From assembly GCA_036260665.1 (NCBI GenBank), contig DATAMF010000271.1:1-28412 (forward strand): a DNA stretch of 28,412 nt. Reading direction: 5' to 3'. This stretch comes from DATAMF01 sp036260665 (GTDB lineage: Bacteria > Chloroflexota > Anaerolineae > Aggregatilineales > Aggregatilineaceae). Both the position numbers and the translations under genes were made by a program. Below the pieces are notes generated by a model, which searched no databases, had not been told where the DNA came from, and saw nothing but the letters and a program-made list of their open reading frames with translations. Shown here one piece after another: positions 1 through 8,300 of the stretch (position 1 is the first letter of the stretch; each line of letters starts with the position of its first letter).

Positions 1-14
1 CAATTTCTCCCCAT
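1..14 (-). CDS. Start of an unidentified gene running off the left edge
   Basis: Read on the minus strand, an AAGGAGG ribosome-binding site (29 to 23) stands 8 nt before an ATG at 14-12, and the frame continues open (Met-Gly-Arg-Asn) to the window edge. Only four codons are visible, so no function can be given. The strong Shine-Dalgarno is the whole case for a real start. The gene would be divergent from the reductase-like gene at 155, with the shared promoter region between 30 and 150. Confidence 0.45.
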
Positions 15-154
15 TGTATTCTCCTCCTTCTCGTTTACTTAGGCGCTTGAGTTTTTTACAGGCCAAACTTGCTTTCTTGGTTTTCGATAGAAGCTACCAG
101 CGCCGAAGAACTCCAGTGACCGCCGAAACCTGAGCGCGAGAGAAAGGACGAACC

Positions 155-778
155 ATGAAACTGACGACTACCACACAGGTCTCCCTTGACGGAGTGATGC
201 AGAGCCCAGGTGCGAACGTGGGTGAGGACGAGCGCGGCGTATTCGAGCGCAGCGGATGGGCTCACTTCGACAACAAAGCCGGGACGGTCATGGACGATAT
301 CTACCAGCGCTCTGATGCGTTCTTGTTCGGTCGGCGGACTTACGAGTTCTTTTTCAGCACTTGGGGAACGTGGGACGATCCGGGCGACAGCCCGATCTGG
401 ACGGCATTGAACACCAAGTCCAAGTACGTGGCATCGACCACACTCACCAACCCGCAGTGGACGAACACGACCGTCCTCTCCAGTAACCTTGCGGTCGCCG
501 TCCGCGAAAAGAAAGCCAAGCCGGGACGCGAACTGCAGGTACATGGCAGCGGTGCCCTGTTTCGGTGGCTGCTTGACAACGATCTTGTCGACGAAATGAC
601 CTTGTTCACCTTCCCCGTGGTCGTTGGCCAGGGCACGCGGCTGTTCCCTGACACCGGTCGGGACAGGGCGCTCGAACTGGTCGAATCGCAGGTCACCCCG
701 AGCGGTGTGACGATCCAAGTCTACCAGCCCAACAGCTTTCCGCAGTACGGAGCAGCCAGGCCCGACCTGAACACATGA
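155..778 (+). CDS. Dihydrofolate reductase family protein (RibD C-terminal-like), copy 1
   Basis: A 207-residue protein of the RibD-C/DHFR-like family (the YyaP/YwjB type), probable small soluble NAD(P)H-dependent reductases whose substrates are mostly unknown. Family blocks seen: SLDGVMQSPG near the N terminus, FGRRTYE around residue 58, KYVASTTL around 90, and the C-terminal block VHGSGALFRWLLDNDLVDE followed by VVGQGTRLF. Length fits the family (180-210). The ATG at 155 has AAAGGA 7 nt upstream. The gene is followed after 16 bp by a second paralogue, so the two are probably one transcript. It is unlikely to be true folate-pathway DHFR, since such paralogues are usually accessory genes. That is family knowledge and the substrate is not known. 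Confidence 0.88.
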   Translation: MKLTTTTQVSLDGVMQSPGANVGEDERGVFERSGWAHFDNKAGTVMDDIYQRSDAFLFGRRTYEFFFSTWGTWDDPGDSPIWTALNTKSKYVASTTLTNPQWTNTTVLSSNLAVAVREKKAKPGRELQVHGSGALFRWLLDNDLVDEMTLFTFPVVVGQGTRLFPDTGRDRALELVESQVTPSGVTIQVYQPNSFPQYGAARPDLNT

Positions 779-794
779 CAAGGAACGAACTACC

Positions 795-1403
795 ATGCGA
801 AAACTAATTGTCCACTCCTTTATGACACTCGATGGCGTGATCCAGGCTCCCGGCGCGCCTGAGGAGGACACCAGCGGCGGATTTGCCTACGGCGGATGGC
901 AGGCTCCCTATTCGGATGACGTCCTGAACAAGGTCTTTGATGATGAATGGCGCGCTCCCTTTGATCTCCTTTTGGGCAGAAAAACATTTGAAATCTTCGC
1001 GTCGTACTGGCCGTATCATGCAGAGGGACAACCAGGATCGGGCATCAACAACGCGACCAAGTATGTGGCTTCGACTACACTTCACGCGCACGATTGGAAA
1101 AAGTCAGTGTTTTTAAAGGGCGATGTGGCGAAGGAAGTCAGGATGCTCAAACAACAGGCTGGTCCCAACATCTGGATTTATGGCAGCAGCAACCTGATCC
1201 AGACGCTGCTCAATCACGATTTGATCGATGAACTATGGCTGAAAATCTATCCGATTACGCTGGGGACAGGCAAACGCCTGTTCGCGGAAGGCACGATTCC
1301 AGCGGCATTCAAGGTCACCAGAGGTCTGGTTTCACCAACGGGTGTGATTGTCGCCTATCTGGAGCGGGCGGGCGAGGTCCAGACGGGTACCGTTGGAGAA
1401 TAG
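795..1403 (+). CDS. Dihydrofolate reductase family protein (RibD C-terminal-like), copy 2
   Basis: A 202-residue paralogue of the preceding gene with the same block order: TLDGVIQAPGAPEED at the N terminus, LLGRKTFEIFASYWP near residue 60, NATKYVASTTL near 90, IYGSSNLIQTLLNHDLIDE near 125 and LGTGKRLFAEG near 155. The ATG at 795 has AAGGA 10 nt upstream, just after the stop of copy 1, so co-transcription is likely. The two are clearly divergent, so this is not a recent duplication. The role is a predicted cytosolic oxidoreductase of unknown substrate. Confidence 0.88.
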   Translation: MRKLIVHSFMTLDGVIQAPGAPEEDTSGGFAYGGWQAPYSDDVLNKVFDDEWRAPFDLLLGRKTFEIFASYWPYHAEGQPGSGINNATKYVASTTLHAHDWKKSVFLKGDVAKEVRMLKQQAGPNIWIYGSSNLIQTLLNHDLIDELWLKIYPITLGTGKRLFAEGTIPAAFKVTRGLVSPTGVIVAYLERAGEVQTGTVGE

Positions 1404-1707
1404 GTGACGGTCGAACTGTGCCTTAAAGGACAAGTCAATCTCGCAACCAGCGTGGTACCAAACGACCAAATTCAGTCACGTGGTGCGACCCGCTCCTACG
1501 CGAAGACCCGCATTATCCGAATGTAAATCCGCAAGGTTGTCCTGTCCATTGATATTCATCTGCGTCAGGTGAGTCAGTAAAGGCGGGCACAAATAAGCGG
1601 GGCCAGGTTTTGAGTTCAAAACGTGCATTTTCTCTCGAATATCTCAAAGTGCCCATAGATGCTGAAGACGCACATCTCTCGTACGCAATTCCAAAGGAGG
1701 AATTTTC
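1404..1707. other. Intergenic region with no recognisable gene
   Basis: About 300 bp between two reductase-like genes. One plus frame is open from about 1545 to 1711 but has no standard start codon and no recognisable family. No convincing hairpin or IS end was seen. The only clear signal is AAAGGAGG at the 3' end, the ribosome-binding site of the next gene. The spacing suggests copy 3 has its own promoter, but none stands out. Confidence 0.5.
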
Positions 1708-2319
1708 ATGACGGAACTGTTAGTGGACTTTATCACCTCCCTTGACGGCTACGGGGCCGCGGAAGGGTGGCCCGGGTGGTGGGGGCTCGAAGGCCCTGAA
1801 TATCTCGGCTGGCTCGGTGAACAGCCGGAACGCGACTACACAATCTTGATGGGAGCGAACACGTACCGTCTCATGTCCGGATTCGCCTCTCAACCTGGGA
1901 CATCGGAATCGGATCTGAGAGGCGACGAAGAAGCCAGCGTAAATGAGCTTGTCAATGCCTCCAAGGTGGTGTTCTCCTCGACGTTGCAGCCTCCGTTGTC
2001 GTGGCCCAATACCCGGTTGATCAGCGAGGATGCGATCGAGGTTATAAGAAAGATGAAGCAGGAAGGTAACCGCTCGATGCGCACCCTTGGCAGTCTCAGC
2101 TTATGTCGATCGCTCCTCAAGGCTGGACTCGTGGACCGGTTCCGGGTGGTGGTCTTCCCCGTGATTACCGGGAGCACCGGCTCCGACCGGATCTACGACG
2201 GCTATCCCGATGTCGCCCTCGACATGATTACCAGCCGAACGTTCGACGGTAGACTCCAACTGCTGGAGTATGTGCCCAGGGTGCTTACCGCACCGCCGGG
2301 TGTGCAGGCCGATTCCTGA
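1708..2319 (+). CDS. Dihydrofolate reductase family protein (RibD C-terminal-like), copy 3
   Basis: A 203-residue member of the RibD-C/DHFR-like family, more divergent than its neighbours. It has LLVDFITSLDGYG at the start, TILMGANTYRLMSGFA near residue 50, KVVFSSTL near 88, and LGSLSLCRSLLKAGLVDRF near 125 leading to the FPVITGSTG block. The ATG follows an ideal AAAGGAGG about 8 nt upstream. Glycine replaces the usual residue pattern in several blocks (for example GANTYR instead of GRxTYE), so cofactor or substrate preference could differ. It is probably a soluble NAD(P)H-dependent reductase of unknown substrate. Confidence 0.85.
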   Translation: MTELLVDFITSLDGYGAAEGWPGWWGLEGPEYLGWLGEQPERDYTILMGANTYRLMSGFASQPGTSESDLRGDEEASVNELVNASKVVFSSTLQPPLSWPNTRLISEDAIEVIRKMKQEGNRSMRTLGSLSLCRSLLKAGLVDRFRVVVFPVITGSTGSDRIYDGYPDVALDMITSRTFDGRLQLLEYVPRVLTAPPGVQADS

Positions 2320-2384
2320 CGATCCGGATCATTAATCAGGAAAGGCAAAATAAGCTGCTTCAGGCGAAGAATCTCGACTTATTC

Positions 2385-2708
2385 GTGGTAATCCCTGTTG
2401 CCGACTACCCGGCGGCGCTGGCATGGTACGAACGATTGCTGGGCTATCCGCCCTCATATATTGCGAGCGACACGGAAGCCGTATGGGAACTAGCAGAGCA
2501 TCGATCGGTTGCCATTGAGCATCAACCAGAGCACGCCGGGCACGCCATGCTCACGATCTTCCTCGATGACCTGGATGCACTCGTCGCGCAGATAGCCAAC
2601 CGGGGACTCGACCCCGCAAAGCGGGAAACCTACTCAAACGGCGTTCGCAAGATAACGTACTGTGATACCGACGGAAACGAGATTGGGTTCGGTGGCGTTC
2701 CGCTGTAG
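2385..2708 (+). CDS. Glyoxalase/bleomycin-resistance (VOC) fold protein
   Basis: A protein of about 107 residues with the VOC pattern: VIPVADYPAALAWYERLLG at the N terminus (the conserved xxxWYxxxLG start), SVAIEHQPEH in the middle, and a C-terminal DTDGNEIGFGG block carrying the metal-ligand-type Glu. Such proteins bind metal and act as glyoxalases, dioxygenases or drug-binding resistance proteins. Which one cannot be read from sequence. The start is uncertain. GTG at 2385 is the first standard start in frame, but homologous-looking sequence (QAKNLDLFV) precedes it, and the frame is open back to the previous stop at 2319, so a rare start such as ATT at 2331 or CTG at 2355 may be used. Confidence 0.75.
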   Translation: MVIPVADYPAALAWYERLLGYPPSYIASDTEAVWELAEHRSVAIEHQPEHAGHAMLTIFLDDLDALVAQIANRGLDPAKRETYSNGVRKITYCDTDGNEIGFGGVPL

Positions 2709-2865
2709 CTCAAGACGACGGAGACCCCCCACATCCGCTACCGCATCCGTCGCAGAATCGCAGCTCAGAATATAAAGGTGGGCGATTGAGCCTTTCACTT
2801 TGTGCAAAGTCCAATCGCGCTGTTCCATATTCAAGACTTCGCTGGAGTGAACAAAGGAGGTCGAA

Positions 2866-3450
2866 ATGTCTGTATCAGTGCTTTACATGTCGATGTCACT
2901 TGATGGGTATATTGCAGGTCCAAATGACGACGTGGACAACCCCGGCGGTGACGGCTTTATGCGTCTGCACGAGTGGTATGGGTTCGAAGCATCTCCTCCC
3001 AACACAAAGGGGACTGGATGGGGAGCGCATTTCATGGATGAAGGCGATGCAACAGGCGCAGTGCTCGTCGGCCGACGCACGGTGGAGCAGGTCGATCACT
3101 GGGGCGGTAATCATCACGGTGTCCCGATCTTCGTGCCCAGTCATCGGCCACCGGATCCCTCCGTGGCAAACTATCCGTTAGTGACATACGTGCTTGACGG
3201 GATTGAGAGTGCGATGGCGCAGGCGAAAGCTGCCGCCGGGGAGCGGAACGTGCTGGTGCATGGTGCATACACGGCGCAACGGGCGCTCGAGGTCGGGGTG
3301 CTGGACGAGTTGCAGATCCATCATATCCCGGTGCTGTTCGGCGGTGGCCGCCGGCTGTTCGAGGTCCTGCCATCGCCTATCGAGTTGGAGATCGTCCGGG
3401 TGATCGACACACCGGAGGCTACCCACATCCGCTATCGTGTCGTAAAGTAA
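2866..3450 (+). CDS. Dihydrofolate reductase family protein (RibD C-terminal-like), copy 4
   Basis: A 194-residue member of the same family: VLYMSMSLDGYIAGPNDD at the N terminus (the classic block), a DGFMRLHEWYG segment, VLVGRRTVEQVDHWGG near residue 65, LVHGAYTAQRALEVGVLDEL near 130, and VLFGGGRRLFE near 155. The ATG has AAAGGAGG 5 nt upstream (2853-2860). It belongs to the 'SLDGYIAGP' subgroup and differs from the 'LDGVxQ/PG' copies 1 and 2, so the cluster holds several old subfamilies. The substrate is unknown. Confidence 0.88.
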   Translation: MSVSVLYMSMSLDGYIAGPNDDVDNPGGDGFMRLHEWYGFEASPPNTKGTGWGAHFMDEGDATGAVLVGRRTVEQVDHWGGNHHGVPIFVPSHRPPDPSVANYPLVTYVLDGIESAMAQAKAAAGERNVLVHGAYTAQRALEVGVLDELQIHHIPVLFGGGRRLFEVLPSPIELEIVRVIDTPEATHIRYRVVK

Positions 3451-3452
3451 CC

Positions 3453-3472
3453 CGTATGGTAAACACCATACG
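3453..3472. terminator. Perfect 8-bp hairpin after the reductase-like cluster
   Basis: CGTATGGT, loop AAAC, then ACCATACG starts 3 bp after the stop of copy 4, between convergent genes. The stem is perfect and the loop small, but there is no clear T-tract on either side. It may be a weak or bidirectional terminator or an mRNA 3' end stabiliser. Confidence 0.35.
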
Positions 3473-3487
3473 AGCCAGGGCTAGACG

Positions 3488-4015
3488 TTACGCGGTCGGA
3501 CGGAGGATGAAGACACCCCAACCAACGTAATCACGCACGATTTCACAATACGACTGTTGGCGTCCTTCGAGCCAGTCCCGGAACGCAGCCCCATCGGGAT
3601 CGGTGGGATGGGCTTCCAACCACCGGAAACCGTTCCACCAGACATCACACTCGTAGCGATCCCAGCTATTGGTGTCAGCCAGGACCATGCTCAGCAGGGT
3701 GTATCCGGCTTCACGCATGCGTTGCAGCGTGCCAGGCAGCGTCAGATACATCTCAGCAGAGAACCCCATCGTCTCCAATACGGCAGCGGCCGGTTCCATG
3801 TTCCAGAAGGGTTTGCCGATAAGCGGCAGACTGCCGGACGACTCCTTCAGGGCCGGGCGCATGAGTTCCAGTGTGCCAACCAACCCATCGCCAATCCAGG
3901 TTGCACCAATACAACTGACGATGTCGAACTGCTGAGCCGGGTCCGACAGCTGATCACGGTAGTGTGCCGCATCACCTTGCCTAATCGTGATCTGGTCGCT
4001 GACACCGAGTTCCGC
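3488..4015 (-). pseudogene. Class I SAM-dependent methyltransferase, C-terminal fragment
   Basis: The minus strand reads open from the IS boundary at 4015: AELGVSDQITIRQGDA, then FDIVSCIGATWIGDGLVGTLELMRPAL, LPLIGKPFWN, and a C-terminal half with YLTLPGTLQRMREAGY and WLEAHPTDPDG. This is the post-motif-I part of a class I methyltransferase. The aspartate-containing loop and the FDIVxCIGATW block are kept, but the glycine-rich SAM motif I and everything before it are missing. The 5' part was lost where the rve-type IS joins at 4015/4016, and no N-terminal half is visible beyond the other IS end at 5277. An internal TTG near 3883 could give a 131-residue product without a SAM site, so it is treated as dead. 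Confidence 0.8.
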
Positions 4016-5277
4016 CTGTGGGGGCCAAAACGTCGTTCAGCCGTCGATTTTTCGCTCAAGAGGCTCGTCGATAGTGGTGATGCAGACCCCCCAGGATCGG
4101 ATACCCAACAATTGGTGACGTTGATCTATCGACGCCCAGAGTGTCTTCCAGGGAATCCGGAATGCGTTGGCCAATGCCTTGATGAGGTCGAGCACGATTA
4201 AAATACGCGATATACTCTCCAATGACCCGGTGGAGATGCGCTCACTCAATATGAGGATATGATCCAGGCACTCGCGCCGCACACTGCCAATGAACCTCTC
4301 GCAGATGGCGTTGACTCGCGGTGCTTCCACCGGAGTCTTGAGCACCTTAATCTGACGGTCCTCAGCTACCCGGGTGAATCACCTCCCATACTTATCGTCG
4401 TTGTCACGGATCAAAAAGCGTGGATCCTCTGCATAAGGTGTGGCTTCCCTGACCTGCTGGGCGACCCATATATCACTCGGTGAGCGGGTCACGCCATAAT
4501 GCACGACCTTGCGGGATCCCAATTCCACAATGAAATACACAACTACGGTACGAAAGAACAGGTCATACGTTTGCACAAAATCGCACGCCCAGATCTCGTT
4601 CGCATGATTCGCCAAGAACGTCGCCCAGGTCTGGCTTCGTCTGAGCGGTGGTAACCCTTTTCTGGCGCGGCGCATGTACTTCTTGATCATTTCCTTGCTC
4701 ACCTTAATCCCCAGCTTGAGCAGCTCCCCCTGAATTCGTTTGGCACGCCAGGTTCGATTGTGAATCGCCATTTCTTCGATAAGCGCAATCGTTGCCGCCG
4801 CGATTGGAGGTCACCCTTGCCTGACCCGCGATTTTCGGCGCCAAAACAACCGAAAGCCCAACCTATGCCACCCAATCAGTGTGTCCGGTTTCACGACCAT
4901 CAAAGCTTCTCGCCAGCCTTTGATCCGACTCGCCAATACCCCAGTACCTGCCGATCCCGCCAGGTTATTGGCGGAAGGCTCACCTGTCGCACCAGCACGA
5001 TCAACTGCTGGCGCAAGAACATGTTTTCCGCGATCAACTCGCCTTGCTTCGTTTTAGATCGGCGAGAGTTCCCATCACTTGTTGGCTTGTCCCTGGCTTG
5101 GTCCAACGCTTGAGCCGCGGCTCAAGCCAGACCACACCTTGTTGCATAACCTACTTTATCTTTCCGTCTATAGGGTTGATCATCACTGGTTGACTGATCT
5201 TTGAAGAGAGGTATTGCTCACTACAGGTTGATATTGCGAGGAATTCTGCCCGATTTCAACAGAGATCCCCCTCACAG
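4016..5277 (-). mobile_element. Decayed rve/DDE-type insertion sequence, copy A
   Basis: An element of about 1262 bp. The low-coordinate end reads CTGTGGGGGCCAAAACG on the plus strand. The other end, read inward from 5277 on the minus strand, is CTGTGAGGGGGATCTCTG. The same CTGTGGGGG end is found at 25437 before the second copy, which supports these boundaries. The transposase inside is on the minus strand and broken. The element cuts a methyltransferase gene on one side and lies 24 bp past the glucan synthase stop on the other. No clear target duplication was seen, so the insertion was probably followed by a deletion. Confidence 0.7.
4056..5147 (-). pseudogene. Integrase-core (rve) transposase, frameshifted, copy A
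   Basis: Recognisable in pieces on the minus strand. ENMFLRQQLIVL (about 5040) is in one frame, then VVKPDTLIGWHRLGF (about 4900) in another. A third frame (4771-4379) has the HTH-like RAKRIQGELLKLGIKVSK, catalytic Asp in IWACDFVQTYD and the second Asp in FLIRDNDDKYG. The block with the catalytic Glu (NAICERFIGSVRRECLDH) follows at about 4300, and a last frame ends LGGLHHHYRRAS with TGA at 4058-4056. At least three frame changes break it, so it cannot make transposase. All three DDE residues remain readable. It is the same family as the copy at 25517. IS3 or IS481-like superfamily membership is likely but the exact family was not decided. Confidence 0.82.
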
Positions 5278-5301
5278 GACATTTAGATACACATTTTTTC
5301 T

Positions 5302-8300
5302 TCAAATCCCGTGTTTGTCAATCATAATAGTGACGTGATGTTCTTTTCCATCATCGACCAGTGGTATGCTGTTTTCAAGCAGCAACTTTCCATCCAATAT
5401 AGTCTGGTTACCCTGTGATCTGCCGTTGACTATATTTTCGATCCGAAAATAGTATACGGCTGTCAGATAGTGGTACGTTAATTCAAAACCGGGCCAATGA
5501 GCGGGAATGGAGGGGTTAATGTGGATCATCTGACCCTCCCGGCGGAATCCGAGAATCGCTTCCAGACCTAGGCGATACATCCACCCCGATGATCCTGTAT
5601 ACCATGTCCAGCCACCGCGCCCAGTGTGCGGTGGGATACTGTAAACATCAGCAGCGGCAACATAGGGCTCAACCCGGTAGCATTGAACTTTTTCTGGCGC
5701 ATCACCGTGCGTTATAGGATTAAGCATGGTAAATAATTCCATTGCTCGATCCCCTTGTCCCAGTTGAGCAAAGGCCCAGATAGTCCAAATTGCTGCATGG
5801 GTATACTGCCCACCATTCTCCCGAATACCTGGAGGATAACCCTTGATATACCCCGGATCATGCACAGTTTGGTCAAATGGTGGAGCGAAGAGCAGGATCA
5901 GCGAGTCGTCGTCTTTAATCAACTGCTGATCAACGGCTAACATGGCTTGATTGGCGCGTTGGGGATTGGCTGCGCCAGAAAGAACGCCCCACGACTGAGC
6001 GATGGTATCAATCTGGCATTCGTCGTTTTGGGACGATCCAAGCGGACTTCCATCATCGTAAAAAGCGCGCAGATACCACTCACCATCCCAGCCATGCTGT
6101 TCAAGCGCTCGTCTCAAATCGTTCGTGCGGCTTTCCAGTAAAGTCGCGAAGCCGTGATCATCCATTTCTTCACACAACGGGGTAAACTGGGACATAGTGG
6201 CGCATAGGAACCAGCCAACCCAGATACTTTCGCCTCGACCCTCAACGCCAACCCGATTCATGCCATCGTTCCAATCACCCGTACCCATCAAGGGCAGGCC
6301 ATGTGGACCGGATGTATAACCTTTATCCAGAGCGCGGCGGCAGTGTTCATACAAGGTAAATGACTCGAGAGTGGAGTCGTAAAAACCGTAACGTTCTTCT
6401 TCCTCTGGCTTCAAAGGTTCGCCTTTGAGGAACGGAAGACGTTCCCGCAAAATCGCATAATCCCTGGTTACCGCAATGTACTGCGTGACTACATAGGGCA
6501 GCCAGAGCAAATCATCGGAGAAGCGAGTACGAATACCGCGTCCCGATGGTGGATGCCACCAATGCAGCACATCTCCTGCCTCAAACTGGGAGCGTGCCGC
6601 TGTAAGAATATGATCTCTGGTCAGGTCGGGGCGCACATGGAGCAGTGCTATAACATCCTGCAACTGGTCGCGAAAACCAAACGCGCCGCCGGATTGATAC
6701 AATGCGGAGCGCCCCCAGATCCGACAGCTTAGAGTTTGGTAGAGCAGCCAGGGCAGGATCACATTCATGCTGCTTTCGGGAGTGTTGATCGTAACTGTTG
6801 TCAGCATATCTTCCCAGAAAGCCGTTACTTTGTTCCAGGCGTGTTCAATCTGTTCAGGCTCACGATAACGGCGCACGAGTTGTAAGGCGGCTTCCCGGTT
6901 TTCGCCCTGACCCAGTAAGAAAAAGACTTCCTCGCTGCCACCGGGCGGAAGATCAATATGTAGTTGAAGAACCGCACACGGATCAATGCCTGGCCGGATG
7001 GTTCCGGCCAAACCAACCCGCTTCAACGCAGATGGCTCATGATAGGACTGCAAGCGGCCCAAAAATTCGTTTCGATCCGTTGTTAACCCGTGTAGATTTT
7101 TGCTGGCTGCTGCAAATGTGACATGTCCGCCGAATTCCATACTGTAAGGATTGCGGGCCAACAGGGTTTGGTTATCAACATCAAAATCAGGCACGATGTA
7201 GGGCTGAGTGATATCTTTGAGGGTCCCGAGTACCCATTCCGCATAATAGGTAGCTGTAATGCGGCGTGGTGCCTGTCTCAGGTTTTCCAACCGTAAATGG
7301 ATAATTTTTACGGAGTCATCGACGGTAGCAAAGAGTCGTAGCTGCTGCTTCAAGCCGTGACTGTGATGCTCAAACATGGTATAACCTGCGCCATGCCGGA
7401 CGAGATAAGGCTGTTGGGTTCCTGCCGGAAGTGGCGTCGGTGACCAAATGGCGGACGTTTCTTCGTCTCGCAGATAGAGCGCTTCACTCGGCATATCGCT
7501 CACGGGATCATTGCGCCAGACAGTCAAGCGATTTTCGCTGCTGTTGGCATTCCAACTAAAGCCCGATCCGGCTTCTGATACGGTAAATCCAAATTGTGGA
7601 TTCGCAATCACATTAATCCAGGGCGCTGGGGTTTGCTGTCCAGCCTGAAGATAGATGATATATTCTCGTCCGTCCGGACTAAAGCCACCCCAGCCGTTAT
7701 CAAACAACAAATCCGCAGGTCGTTCAAGGGCTGGCATCAACTCTGGAATTTGAGAGCCGGGTAGGGGCGTAAAGGGGGGAAGGTAAATCGGCTGTTCCTC
7801 CAAGACTTCCAACTGATTAAGCAGCAGACCTTTTTTGCCGTCCAGCAGTACCCGTGCTGATGTTTCCAGCAGGATGCGGCTGGTCTCGGACATTTGGTCG
7901 GCATTCAGAATAAAAACCCCGTCATGGCGGTTAATCCAAATTTCACTCCCCATCCGCACAATCAAACGATGGACAAGATGATAGAGTTCCTGCGTATACT
8001 CCGTATCGCGTTGATTCAAAATGACTAACGTGATTTTCAATCCACGATTGCGCCAGTAGGTATGCGCCTGGAGCAGACTATGGACCAGTTCCAACTCTGA
8101 TTCATCCCCGATGCGGACCAGCAGAATTGGATAATCACCCGATATCCCAAAGGCCCATAGCCCTGACTGATTTTGGGTGTTAGCTCCCAGGATTGCAGGA
8201 GTGGCACGCAGTCGCGAGTGCGGATAGAGCAGTGCTCCCAGCAGTTTTTGAAACGTTTCCACCTGAGTTGTGCTCAGGGCCATCTGTCGCAGTTCGCGCT

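Noticed and set aside
56..871. Long minus-strand open frame (271 codons) over the first reductase-like genes
   Set aside because: It has no recognisable family, lies antisense to two clear genes of a known family, and is explained by the high-GC codon pattern of those genes.
1545..1711. Short open plus frame before copy 3
   Set aside because: It has no standard start codon and no known similarity, and its end overlaps the ribosome-binding site and start of the next gene.
3881..3883. TTG at 3883 as the true start of an intact small methyltransferase-like protein
   Set aside because: Family similarity extends upstream without a break to 4015, so the start would lie within a conserved domain; a truncated gene explains it better.
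3557..4201. Plus-strand open frame (214 codons) across methyltransferase fragment and IS
   Set aside because: It crosses the IS boundary at 4016 and is antisense to recognisable coding sequence on both sides, so it is a chance frame.
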